NCBI GenBank assembly: GCA_016744015.1
Contig: JADGFD010000002.1
Span: 1 to 64,000, forward strand
Direction: 5' to 3'
DNA from: Paracoccaceae bacterium
Lineage (GTDB): Bacteria > Pseudomonadota > Alphaproteobacteria > Rhodobacterales > Rhodobacteraceae
DNA length: 64,000 nucleotides
Below the pieces are notes generated by a model. It saw only the letters and a list, made by a program, of their open reading frames with translations. It did no database searches and was not told the DNA's origin. The translations under genes were made by a program, and so were the position numbers. How positions within the stretch are numbered: the first letter of the stretch is position 1; every line of letters begins with the position of its first letter. This document shows positions 39,001 through 46,565 of the stretch, one piece after another.

Positions 39001-39233
39001 CTATCCGCGTGAACGCCGGTTGGAATTCCGATATCGGTCAGTGGTTCAAAAGCAACAAGCCAGATGTTTATAAGGAGATCGGCAACCTGTTACACGAGGT
39101 AAATGGCGAAAATGAATCCGCGGCTGGCCGCGTTTTGCTCGCGGCGGGTGTGCCGACAAATGCAAATGCCATGCATTTTCATGAGCATTATTACAACAGC
39201 TTAGAGGGCCAGTTCACATTAGAGCGTGATTAA
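36030..39233 (+). CDS. Large repeat-containing alpha-helical protein of unknown function (cassette gene 2)
   Basis: This 1067-residue protein is almost entirely Glu/Asp/Ala/Gln-rich helix, with at least four related units of about 100 residues. Each unit has a start like KxxYxxxRxxLxxRLxxA, a middle like LxxIxxxL, and an end like DYxxAxxxLxxV (for example around residues 150-300, 380-460, 490-640 and 640-740). After about residue 860 the character changes: a Gly-rich hydrophobic segment (WVGLIPGGGDIAGAVLS) is followed by a mixed domain with His-rich MHFHEHYYN near the end. No signal peptide is seen. The first cassette protein shares the helical unit type. A structural, injection-associated or effector role is conceivable, but none is shown by the sequence. 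Confidence 0.8.
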   Translation: MSNPLLELIERGNSSITTNQRDLDRLETEARADDGVVDENDEEFTEIVQIRGRLTELRRLTQERQDQFDANQNEWNGLSSDVSALKADISTLTDWGDTNLAPINETIASMDASAQDQCYRDAIDAYGTASNSLNPMMVEYRRQFAAKEQYDRERAIIEERVETYRAEEVSNEMTSTGLDQIDTNLVSADAPTAERDYVEALSLLHVGDADLARVEGEIERLREAKRVTDESYAALSRKVAETGTLGQAFPELAPRFTQVTTSVGAIDGHMEACDYATAQGAISSVDYELDAMQSEIERLTSEAEAEAARIAAEREEWERRGPRWAEFKTKVEELGNWAAEWGTEGADFVNQIQGHETAEEFLLAGEALDQAETAVTAPWAQHEAQVAAKTTYDETRPSLDQRLSQARGHEHVDDAATQQLGQIEATLQRMADFASNQDYIAANEENQGVSAALDTVEQLLRENQMRAEVAAEMGEDPNSSNADVEAEVTRRLYEEERQVLEDRVTGVRRDSADVIGGDLEAALAQVETNLDSCQSYADGGAHQDALDGIRAATAEMGGVDELVRDQTELKRQYETAVAEIGNRANRLATSEISVISIAAGTIINALPQADTLALEADFQAALDMATRWDSELVDLEHQNDELHELKTQAEANFGALSSRISAVRDNEFTEVQAAADIVLEKVSSIETLMASEEYSSAIDEIEVLRGLLDEYEPEAERADLYNRYTDALAVLDLDAKLEDMRTCVFPEADEVQAQIETKDSERLRHEQSSDWAAASTAAYAESGLLGQYSSEILAIESAKTSYETESAVLIHQSENMFPNEPDDTGTVARYETELSGIRGRMETAASNNRFLEALGIMDEFRGMIDEAELAVRDVFQASDGRIDGFIEIRVQSAQSAVTGGLLTAINRFELFIQSRINSERSGQAAVRRTNYVIDIAAAWVGLIPGGGDIAGAVLSTVKVSAEAAATEIDNAMDNEDQRVASELVAPLRAEAIRVNAGWNSDIGQWFKSNKPDVYKEIGNLLHEVNGENESAAGRVLLAAGVPTNANAMHFHEHYYNSLEGQFTLERD

Positions 39234-39355
39234 ATACCCCACGCGCACTACCAGCAATGGGCGGCACAATCGTTGTGGCGCTCATGGCGTTTCCGAAGTA
39301 GGTTTTCCGGATGTGCAAATCCCTTTGCCAATCCTAAATAATGCCGGAGCCAAAT

Positions 39356-40195
39356 ATGCAGCCGCTTAGCGCCTTTCCAGACGATATTGCCCGCAATATC
39401 ACCTGTGTATTTACCGATATTGATGACACGCTCACCAATGATGGCCGTCTGCCCGCCAATGCCTATGCAGCGCTTGAGGCTTTGCAAAGGGCTGGCATTC
39501 ATGTGGCTCCCATAACCGGCCGCCCTGCGGGCTGGTGCGATTTAATCGCGCGTATGTGGCCGGTTGCGGGGGTTGTGGGTGAAAACGGGGCGTTTTATTT
39601 CTCGTATGATGATGCCAGTAAAAAAATGCTGCGGATTTACGAGATTGAGGCCGCGGCGCGCGCCAGAAACCAGCAAAAACTGGCCCATATTCAGGCCCGC
39701 GTGCTGGCCGAAGTGCCAGGCTGTGCTGTTTCGGCTGACCAGCCCTACCGTGAGGCGGATCTGGCGATAGATTTTTGCGAAGATGTGCCGCCGCTGCCGG
39801 AGGCCAGTGTGCAGCGGATTGTCAAGATTTTTGAGGAAGAAGGCGCAGTGGCGAAAGTGTCTTCGATTCACGTTAATGGCTGGTTTGGCCAGTATGACAA
39901 GCTTTCCATGAGCCGCCGTTTTGCGGCTGAGCGCCTAGGCGTCAACCTTGAAACTGAGCGTAATCGGGTTGTTTTTTGCGGCGACAGCCCAAATGACAGC
40001 CCGATGTTTTCTTTCTTCCCTTATGCGTGTGGTGTTGCCAATGTGGCTGATTTTTCAGGAAAAATGGAGGCAAACCCCGCTTTTATCACGCGCACCCGTG
40101 GTGGTGACGGATTTGTAGAAATTGCAAATAAATTGCTTTCTGCACGAGCAAAGGGTATTAACGCTTCGTTAACCAAAGCTGATCGCAAGCTTTAG
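39356..40195 (+). CDS. HAD-superfamily hydrolase, subfamily IIB-like phosphatase
   Basis: The protein has the HAD catalytic motif I (FTDIDDTLTNDG, nucleophile Asp with the second Asp two positions on), motif II in APITGRPAGW, and motif IV FCGDSPNDSPMF. A large cap domain inserted between motifs II and III, as in Cof/sucrose-phosphatase/mannosyl-3-phosphoglycerate-phosphatase-type enzymes, places it in subfamily IIB. The substrate is not evident. The ATG at 39356 has GGAG six bases upstream and is preferred to the ATG at 39341. It stands alone between the helical cassette and the Hint-domain gene. Confidence 0.85.
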   Translation: MQPLSAFPDDIARNITCVFTDIDDTLTNDGRLPANAYAALEALQRAGIHVAPITGRPAGWCDLIARMWPVAGVVGENGAFYFSYDDASKKMLRIYEIEAAARARNQQKLAHIQARVLAEVPGCAVSADQPYREADLAIDFCEDVPPLPEASVQRIVKIFEEEGAVAKVSSIHVNGWFGQYDKLSMSRRFAAERLGVNLETERNRVVFCGDSPNDSPMFSFFPYACGVANVADFSGKMEANPAFITRTRGGDGFVEIANKLLSARAKGINASLTKADRKL

Positions 40196-40221
40196 ACCAA
40201 ATTGATTGACGGATTCCCCGC

Positions 40222-41187
40222 ATGGCTGAAACTTTTTATATCTATACCATTGATGACCTTTCCCCGAATGACCCGTCAATCCTAGTGGATGGCTCGTTTC
40301 TGGTAACGGTCGCGGCGGGTGCTTCGCCCGATTTTATACGCGTGAGCGACGGGGATACTTTTTTGGATCCACTTGCGACGGGTGACGCTGATCAGGTGCT
40401 TTCTGCCGATCTGGTGGTTAATGGCGTTACGGTTGGCACGGCGGGCGAAGTGGTTTCAATTGGCACGGCATCACCCGTTACCAATTTTAGCGGCAGTTTT
40501 GCCACCGGCACATTTTCAACCATTATTGTTGATGGTGTGGTGGTTGGCTTTGTATCAACCGTTGACCTCTCCCCCGGGGATGCTCTGAGTGTTGATCCGG
40601 CAACCAGTGGCTCCGCGATCGGTTACAGCGATTTCGCGGCCTGCTTTACGCGTGATACCAAGATTTTATGCGCGCGCGGGGAAGTGCTTGTACAAGACCT
40701 GCAATGCGGTGATCTTGTAGCCACCCGCGCCAATGGCGTGCAGCCCATCCGCTGGGTTGGCAGCCAAAAAGCCAAAGGCCGCGGCGCGCTGTCCCCTATC
40801 CGTATTAAGGCGGAAGCGCTGGATAATACAGATGATATTCTGGTTTCCCCCATGCACCGCATGCTGGTGAGTGGCGCCCGAGCTGAGCTGCTTTTTGGCA
40901 CGCCCGCGCTGCTGGCCTATGCCAAAGATCTTTGTGACGGCGACGGTATTTATAGCGAGCCAGTGGACAGCGTGGAATATTTCCATGTCCTGTTTGATGA
41001 CCACCAAATCATCAAAGCCCATGGCTGCTGGAGCGAAAGTTTTGCGCCGCATCAAGAGGCGGTTGATGTCTTTGCTGCAGAAGCCCGAGGTGAGATTCTC
41101 AAGCTTTTTCCGCAACTGGATAAAGACTGGCAGGATGCTCTGCCGACCCTTTCAGCGGTGGAAGCCGCGATGATTGCCAATAGCTAA
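40222..41187 (+). CDS. Hint_2-domain protein (Hedgehog/intein-like fold)
   Basis: The C-terminal half has the Hint_2 pattern common in Rhodobacteraceae: CFTRDTKILCARG at the splice-like N-end (Cys near residue 140), DLQCGDLVATRANGVQPIRW, VSPMHRMLV, then FDDHQIIKAHG. The N-terminal ~135 residues are Gly/Val/Ser/Thr/Asp-rich beta-type sequence such as is seen in secreted repeat proteins. Hint domains can cleave or splice their own chain; whether this one does is unknown. There is no classical signal peptide, so secretion, if any, would be by another route. It starts 26 bases after the HAD gene and converges with the GS-like gene, the stops overlapping by a few bases. Confidence 0.87.
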   Translation: MAETFYIYTIDDLSPNDPSILVDGSFLVTVAAGASPDFIRVSDGDTFLDPLATGDADQVLSADLVVNGVTVGTAGEVVSIGTASPVTNFSGSFATGTFSTIIVDGVVVGFVSTVDLSPGDALSVDPATSGSAIGYSDFAACFTRDTKILCARGEVLVQDLQCGDLVATRANGVQPIRWVGSQKAKGRGALSPIRIKAEALDNTDDILVSPMHRMLVSGARAELLFGTPALLAYAKDLCDGDGIYSEPVDSVEYFHVLFDDHQIIKAHGCWSESFAPHQEAVDVFAAEARGEILKLFPQLDKDWQDALPTLSAVEAAMIANS

Positions 41188-42551
41188 ACGTTGAGCAGCA
41201 AATGCTCACGCTCCCATGGGCTTATCACTTGTAAAAAGGCTTCGGCCTCATGGTGTTTCAGCGCGCTGTAAACATCACTAAAATTGCTGCCCAGCACCTC
41301 GCGAAGCTCGGGTGCGCGCTCAAAAGCGTCCAACCCGCCCAAAAGCGAGCGCGGCAACCCGTGGTCGGCATCATAGGCTTCGCCGGTCATGGCGCTACGG
41401 GGTTTTAGCCCTTGTTTCATGCCAAGATAGCCACAGGCCAGCGAGGCGGCAATGCCAAGGTAGGGGTTGCAATCCATCCCCACTACGCGGTTTTCCACCC
41501 GCCGCGCTTCAGGGCCAGAGAGCGGCACGCGAATGCCCGTGGTGCGGTTATCTTCACCCCATTCAAGGTTGATAGGGGCCGAGCCAGAGGCAACATAGCG
41601 GCGATAGGAGTTTACGTAAGGCGCAAACAGGCTAATGGCGCTGGGCACATATTTTTGCAGGCCGGCAAGGAAGCTGTAAAACAGGTCCGTCGGCTGGCCA
41701 TCGGCATTAAAAATATTCCGCCCATCTGCGCCCAACACCGAATGGTGAATATGCATCGCTGACCCTGGCTCGTCTTGCATCGGCTTGGCCATGAAGGTGG
41801 CGTAGCAATCATTCCTGAAGGCCGCCTCACGGATCATCCGTTTGAAATAAAATACCTGATCGGCCAGCTTTAGCGGATCCCCATGAATGAGATTAATCTC
41901 GATCTGCCCTGCGCCGCCTTCTTGGATAATGGTATCAATTTCGTAGCCCTGCGCCTCAGCAAAGTCATAGATATCGTCAATAACTTTGCCGTAATCATCA
42001 ACGGCAACCATCGAATAGGCCTGCCGAGAGGCCACGCGCCGCCCCGTGCGCGCCATTGGTGGCTCAATGGGCTGGTTGGGGTCAAGGTTGGGCTTGGTGA
42101 GGTAAAATTCCAGCTCGGGCGCCACAACCGGTGTCCAGCCTTCGGCCTTATAAAGCCCCAGCACGCGTTTCAGCACATTGCGCGGCACCAGCTCTACCGG
42201 TGTGCCGTCCATGTTTAACACATCATGGATCACTTGCAGGGTTACGTCGCCTGCCCATGGGGCAGCTGTAGCCGTGCTATAATCCGGCACCAAAAGCATG
42301 TCGGCTTCTGTCCACTGGTTCTCGATCTCCATATCAACATATTGGCCATCAATGGTTTGGAAGAATATGGATTGCGGCAAAAACACCCGCTCCTCGCGGC
42401 TGAACTTTTTGCTGGGCATGGCTTTCCCGCGGGAAACGCCTGCCATATCGGCGATCACACATTCGATCTCTTCCACCCGCCGGCCTTCCAGCCATTCGGC
42501 CACGGTTTCGGGCATTTTAGCAACGTAAGACATGGATTTTGGGAGTGACAT
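41184..42551 (-). CDS. Glutamine-synthetase-family protein, probable gamma-glutamylpolyamine synthetase
   Basis: A 455-residue GS-fold ligase. Metal- and substrate-site motifs are present: APELEFYL, QEGGAGQIEINL, SAMHIHHS, WGEDNRTTGIRVP and RVENRVVGMDCNPYL. Its place as the last gene of a putrescine-type ABC importer operon, eight bases after the potI-like gene, argues for PuuA-type chemistry: ATP-dependent gamma-glutamylation of an imported polyamine or amine. Assimilatory GlnA is unlikely, given the divergent N-terminus (IADMAGVSRGKAMPS) and the context. GAGG lies six bases before the ATG. A second, more distant paralogue opens the operon. Confidence 0.9.
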   Translation of the reverse strand: MSLPKSMSYVAKMPETVAEWLEGRRVEEIECVIADMAGVSRGKAMPSKKFSREERVFLPQSIFFQTIDGQYVDMEIENQWTEADMLLVPDYSTATAAPWAGDVTLQVIHDVLNMDGTPVELVPRNVLKRVLGLYKAEGWTPVVAPELEFYLTKPNLDPNQPIEPPMARTGRRVASRQAYSMVAVDDYGKVIDDIYDFAEAQGYEIDTIIQEGGAGQIEINLIHGDPLKLADQVFYFKRMIREAAFRNDCYATFMAKPMQDEPGSAMHIHHSVLGADGRNIFNADGQPTDLFYSFLAGLQKYVPSAISLFAPYVNSYRRYVASGSAPINLEWGEDNRTTGIRVPLSGPEARRVENRVVGMDCNPYLGIAASLACGYLGMKQGLKPRSAMTGEAYDADHGLPRSLLGGLDAFERAPELREVLGSNFSDVYSALKHHEAEAFLQVISPWEREHLLLNV

Positions 42552-42559
42552 AGGTGCCT

Positions 42560-43351
42560 CTATTTTTGTTTTTTGCGCATTAGCAGTGCGGATATCACTA
42601 TACCAACGCTCACCGCCAGCACAATCAGGCTGGCCAGTGCGTTGATATCGGGGGAAACCCCTAGGCGAACTTTGGAGAAAATAACCATCGGCAGGGTGGT
42701 GGCCCCGGGGCCGGATACAAAGCTGGAGATCACGAGGTCATCCAAACTGAGGGTAAAGGCCAATAGCCAGCCAGAGATCAGCGCCGGGGTGATCATTGGC
42801 AGGGTTATGTCAAAGAAAACACGCGTAGGCGAGGCGCCAAGATCCAGCGCGGCTTCTTCAATGCTGTCATCCATATCGGAAAGGCGGGACTGCACCACGA
42901 CCGTCACAAAGGCCATATTAAAGGTAATATGGGCGATCAGAATTGTGGTGAGCCCACGCCCGGCGGGCCAGCCAATGAGGGATTGCATCGCCACAAAAAG
43001 CAACAGCAGCGACAGGCCGATAATCACATCGGGCATCACCAAGGGGCCGGTGATCATTCCGCCCATTAGCCCACGGCCCCGCACTTTTTTGAAGCGCACC
43101 AGCACCATGGCCATCATCGTGCCCAGCACCGTGGCGACGCTGGCCGAAATCACTCCGATTTTCAGGCTGAGCCACGCCGCAGCCATAATTTGCTCATTGG
43201 CAAATAGCTCGGCATACCACTTGGTAGACCAGCCGCCCCACACCGTAACGAGTTTAGATTTATTAAAGCTAAAGATGATCAGCGAAACAATGGGGCCGTA
43301 AAGAAAGGCAAAGCCAAACAGGGCCATGACGGGGGTAAAGCGCAGCTTCAT
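42560..43351 (-). CDS. potI: Polyamine ABC importer permease (PotI/PotC-type)
   Basis: An inner-membrane permease with about six hydrophobic segments and the EAA loop that docks to the ATPase (EEAALDLGASPTRVFFDITL). The family sequence DDLVISSFVSGPG is present. The ATG at 43351 is chosen because it overlaps the potH-like stop (ATGA); a longer form would run well into that gene. It forms the channel with the PotH-type subunit. Putrescine is the usual ligand of the PotFGHI system, but spermidine or another amine is possible. Confidence 0.92.
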   Translation of the reverse strand: MKLRFTPVMALFGFAFLYGPIVSLIIFSFNKSKLVTVWGGWSTKWYAELFANEQIMAAAWLSLKIGVISASVATVLGTMMAMVLVRFKKVRGRGLMGGMITGPLVMPDVIIGLSLLLLFVAMQSLIGWPAGRGLTTILIAHITFNMAFVTVVVQSRLSDMDDSIEEAALDLGASPTRVFFDITLPMITPALISGWLLAFTLSLDDLVISSFVSGPGATTLPMVIFSKVRLGVSPDINALASLIVLAVSVGIVISALLMRKKQK

Positions 43352-44232
43352 ATCTCGGCCCCCTTGCTTTGTGCACGGCGGAGAATCATGATCGGGATCA
43401 GCATGATAAGCAGCATAACGGTGGCCACTGCCGAGGCCACCGGCCAATCGCGGTTGCCAAAATACTCGGTCCAGAGGACTTTGCCGATCATCAAGGTATC
43501 TGGTCCGCCGAGCAGGGCGGGAATGACATATTCGCCTAAAACCGGAATAAACACTAGCATAGAGCCGGCAATAATGCCCGGCATCGAAAGCGGCAGCGTG
43601 ATGCGAAAAAAGCTGGAAATGCGGCTGGCGCCAAGGTCGCGACTGGCTTCGAGCAGGGTGTCGTCTAGCTTCACAAGGTTGGCGTATAGCGGCAAAATCA
43701 GGAAGGGCAGGTAGGTGTAAACAATGCCGATATAAACCGCGATATCGGTTTGCATGATGATCAGCGGCTCATCAATGATGCCAGACCAAAGCAGCACCGC
43801 GTTCAGTATTCCGTTGGTTTTAAGAATGCCGATCCACGCATACACCCGCAGCAAGAAAGATGTCCAAAACGGCAGCACCACCAGCAAAAGCAAGATCGAG
43901 CGTGTTGGCTCGGGGCTGCGGGCAATGTAATAGGCCATCGGGTAGCCGATAAGCAGGGTAAACAGTGTGGCTATGGCGGCAATTTTGATAGAGGACAAAT
44001 AGGCGTTTAAGTAGAGGCTATCCTCCCACATATAGGCGTAATTCTCGAAGTTGATGTTAAACTTAATGTCACCATTCACCCATTCCCAAAGGGGGGAATA
44101 GGGTGGAATGGCAATGCGCGGTTCGGCCAGCGAGATTTTCAGTACCACCAGAAACGGGATCATAAAAAATAGGATCAGCCAAATATTCGGCACAGCAATA
44201 ACAAAACGCCGCGCGAGCTTGCTTTCCCTCAT
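43348..44232 (-). CDS. potH: Polyamine ABC importer permease (PotH/PotB-type)
   Basis: A first transmembrane helix (VIAVPNIWLILFFMIPFLVV) is followed by five further hydrophobic segments and an EAA loop (LEASRDLGASRISSFFRITL). Other family sequences are LPFWTSFLLRVYAWIGIL and VFIPVLGEYVIPALLGG, typical of PotB/PotH. The ATG at 44232 overlaps the stop of the ATPase gene (ATGA); the upstream in-frame codon at 44289 is not favoured. It pairs with the PotI-type permease encoded immediately downstream. Confidence 0.93.
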   Translation of the reverse strand: MRESKLARRFVIAVPNIWLILFFMIPFLVVLKISLAEPRIAIPPYSPLWEWVNGDIKFNINFENYAYMWEDSLYLNAYLSSIKIAAIATLFTLLIGYPMAYYIARSPEPTRSILLLLVVLPFWTSFLLRVYAWIGILKTNGILNAVLLWSGIIDEPLIIMQTDIAVYIGIVYTYLPFLILPLYANLVKLDDTLLEASRDLGASRISSFFRITLPLSMPGIIAGSMLVFIPVLGEYVIPALLGGPDTLMIGKVLWTEYFGNRDWPVASAVATVMLLIMLIPIMILRRAQSKGAEI

Positions 44233-45356
44233 TGCGCCAACACCGTGCTCGCCGCCGCTGACCAGCCGATATGCACCTCTTCGTCCCACGAAATCGGGTT
44301 TTCATCATGCAGCCCGTTGGCCGCCGTCACCTTCAGGCACTGCCCGCCCGCCAGTTGCACGCGATAAACCGAAAGGTTACCCATATAGGCGACCTCGGTG
44401 ACCATGCCCCGCATGGTGTTTGTCGCCTCAATTGGCGTGCGCGAAAGCTGCATGCGCTCGGGCCGCACGGCAATGTGCAACTTTTGCTTGGCCGTCAGCC
44501 CTGCCACCGGCTCACACATAATCGCGCCCTCGGCGGTGTTGACCCGCATCAGGTCCGGCGCGGCGGCGTCCACCTCGCCATCAAAAATATTCACTGAGCC
44601 AATAAAATCGGCCACGTATTTGCTGTTGGGTGTCTCGTAAATTTCGCGTGGCTCGCCAACTTGCACAATTTTACCCGCATCCATCACGCCAATGCGCGTA
44701 GACAAGGTCATCGCTTCCTCTTGATCGTGCGTCACCACGATAAAGGTCACGCCAAGGTCTTCCTGAATGCGAATCAGCTCAAACTGGGTCTCTTCGCGCA
44801 GCTTTTTATCCAAAGCGCCCAGCGGCTCATCGAGTAACAAAAGCTTAGGTTGCTTGATAAGCGAGCGCGCCAGCGCCACCCGCTGCTGCTGCCCGCCTGA
44901 AAGCTGGTGCGGCTTGCGGCTGGCAAAGCCGTCGAGCTTTACAAGGCTCAGCATATCTGCGGTGCGGCTCATGGCCTCGCCCTTGGGCACGCCCTCTCGC
45001 AGCAGGCCATAAGCAATGTTTTTTTCCACGCTCATATGTGGGAAAAGCGCGTAGCTTTGAAACATCATATTGGTGGGGCGCAGGTTGGCGGCGATGCCCG
45101 TCATGTCCTGCCCGTCTATTTCTATGCGGCCGCTGGTTTGGGTTTCAAACCCCGCCAGCATGCGCAATAGCGTTGATTTCCCGCAGCCCGAGCCACCCAG
45201 CAGGCAAAAAAGCTCGCCTTGATAAACATCGAGTGAAACGTCATCCACCGCTGCCAGATCACCAAACATTTTGGTGATGCCTTTAATGCGGACAAACGGC
45301 TTATCTCGCCCCTCGCGCCAAGGTTTTACCTCTGCTGCCAGTTTATGCTCGGTCAT
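44229..45356 (-). CDS. potG: Polyamine ABC importer ATP-binding protein (PotG/PotA-type)
   Basis: The ATPase has Walker A GGSGCGKST, Q-loop FQSYALFPHM, signature LSGGQQQR, Walker B LLLLDEPLGALD and H-loop VTHDQEEA. A C-terminal TOBE-type regulatory domain (about residues 280-370, with AVRPERMQLS) is present. Its 375 residues match PotG/PotA. It follows the binding-protein gene after 45 bases that contain a stem-loop, and it overlaps the next gene by ATGA, so the three membrane-complex genes are probably made in fixed ratio. Confidence 0.93.
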   Translation of the reverse strand: MTEHKLAAEVKPWREGRDKPFVRIKGITKMFGDLAAVDDVSLDVYQGELFCLLGGSGCGKSTLLRMLAGFETQTSGRIEIDGQDMTGIAANLRPTNMMFQSYALFPHMSVEKNIAYGLLREGVPKGEAMSRTADMLSLVKLDGFASRKPHQLSGGQQQRVALARSLIKQPKLLLLDEPLGALDKKLREETQFELIRIQEDLGVTFIVVTHDQEEAMTLSTRIGVMDAGKIVQVGEPREIYETPNSKYVADFIGSVNIFDGEVDAAAPDLMRVNTAEGAIMCEPVAGLTAKQKLHIAVRPERMQLSRTPIEATNTMRGMVTEVAYMGNLSVYRVQLAGGQCLKVTAANGLHDENPISWDEEVHIGWSAAASTVLAQ

Positions 45357-45372
45357 ATGCCCCCCAAATGTT

Positions 45373-45394
45373 GGGAGCGCCTAAAGGCGCCCCC
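45373..45394 (-). terminator. Stem-loop between potF- and potG-like genes
   Basis: On the - strand RNA a 9-bp stem (GGGGGCGCC / GGCGCUCCC, one G-U pair) closes a 4-nt loop. No U-run follows, so it is more likely a processing or 3'-stabilising element that raises binding-protein mRNA over the ATPase and permease mRNA than a full terminator. Confidence 0.55.
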
Positions 45395-45401
45395 GATTAT
45401 T

Positions 45402-46490
45402 TTATTGGCCGGTTTTTACCCGTGTCCAAAGCCGCGAAATCGTGCGATCTGTGCGCGCGTCATAAACGGTAGAGGCCCAAAGGTTGGCCTTGGCTTCCTC
45501 TGTTGGGAAGATGCCAGAATCGGAAGTGATCTCTTCATCCACAAGGCTCATAGAGGCCGCATTGCCGTTGGCATACCAAACATAGTTGGTAATATCAGCG
45601 GTGATTTGGGCATCCATGATGAAGTTAATGAAAGTATGCGCCGCTTCAGGGTTAGGGGCATCAGCGGGAATGGCCAGCATATCAAACCACTGAAGCGCAC
45701 CTTCTTTCGGGATCACATAAGCAACCTCAACACCGTTTTCGGCCTCTTCGGCACGCGCCATTGCTTGAAACACGTCGCCAGACCAGCCGACAGCCACACA
45801 TGTATCACCATTCGCGAGATCAGAGATATACTGCGAGGAGTGGAAATAGCGGATGTTGGGCCGCACAGTTTCGAGCAGCGCCGCGCCGGCTTCAAAATCA
45901 GCTTTATCAGCCGAATTCGGGCTTAGCCCAAGGTAGTTCATTGCAGCCGGCAGCATCTCTGTTGGGGCATCCAGCATGGAAATACCGCAATCCGCCAGCT
46001 TGGCCGAGATTTCAGGGTCAAAGATCAGGCTCCAGCTATCGACCTCGTAATCATCGCCCAGACGCTCGGCGATGGCGCCCACGTTATAGCCAATGCCGGT
46101 GGTGCCCCACATATAAATAACAGCGTGCGTGTTGCCAGCGTCATAGGCCGCAGCACCTGCCATCAGGGCTTCGTCCATGTTGGCGAGGTTCGGCAGCATG
46201 GATTTATCAAGCGGCTGGTAAACCCCCGCCGCGATCTGGCGCTGCAAAAAATCGGATGTTGGCACAACCACATCATAGCCCGAACTGCCCGCCAGCATTT
46301 TGGCCTCTAGCACTTCGTTGCTGTCATACACATCGTAAGTCACCTCAATGCCGGTTTCGGCAGTGAATTTTTCCAGCGTGTCTTCAGCAATGTAATCTGA
46401 CCAGTTATAAACGTGCAGCACTTCGGCTTGCGCCTGCACGGCCCCTGCGGCAACCAGTGCGGCAAGTGCTGTGGTTAAGCGATTATTCAT
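45402..46490 (-). CDS. potF: Polyamine-binding periplasmic protein (PotF/PotD-type)
   Basis: A signal peptide (about residues 1-22, cut after AQA) precedes the mature start EVLHVYNWSDYI, the hallmark of PotD/PotF. Further family sequences are YDVVVPTSDFLQRQI, YMWGTTGIGYN, DMLAIPADAPNPEAAHTFI, and YVWYANGNAAS near the C-terminal lobe. It delivers polyamine to the PotGHI complex. The gene follows the first GS-like gene after 75 bases, which may hold its own promoter, although no clear one is seen. Confidence 0.93.
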   Translation of the reverse strand: MNNRLTTALAALVAAGAVQAQAEVLHVYNWSDYIAEDTLEKFTAETGIEVTYDVYDSNEVLEAKMLAGSSGYDVVVPTSDFLQRQIAAGVYQPLDKSMLPNLANMDEALMAGAAAYDAGNTHAVIYMWGTTGIGYNVGAIAERLGDDYEVDSWSLIFDPEISAKLADCGISMLDAPTEMLPAAMNYLGLSPNSADKADFEAGAALLETVRPNIRYFHSSQYISDLANGDTCVAVGWSGDVFQAMARAEEAENGVEVAYVIPKEGALQWFDMLAIPADAPNPEAAHTFINFIMDAQITADITNYVWYANGNAASMSLVDEEITSDSGIFPTEEAKANLWASTVYDARTDRTISRLWTRVKTGQ

Positions 46491-46565
46491 AAATTTGCTC
46501 CCTGTTGAATTGGCTAGAAAGAGTTTGGCGGCGAATGCGGCGCAAAAGCAAGGAAAATTTTGCAG

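Noticed and set aside
41184-42551. Assimilatory glutamine synthetase (glnA)
   Set aside because: The divergent N-terminus, the length and the position in a polyamine importer operon fit a PuuA-type ligase better; there is no glnB partner.
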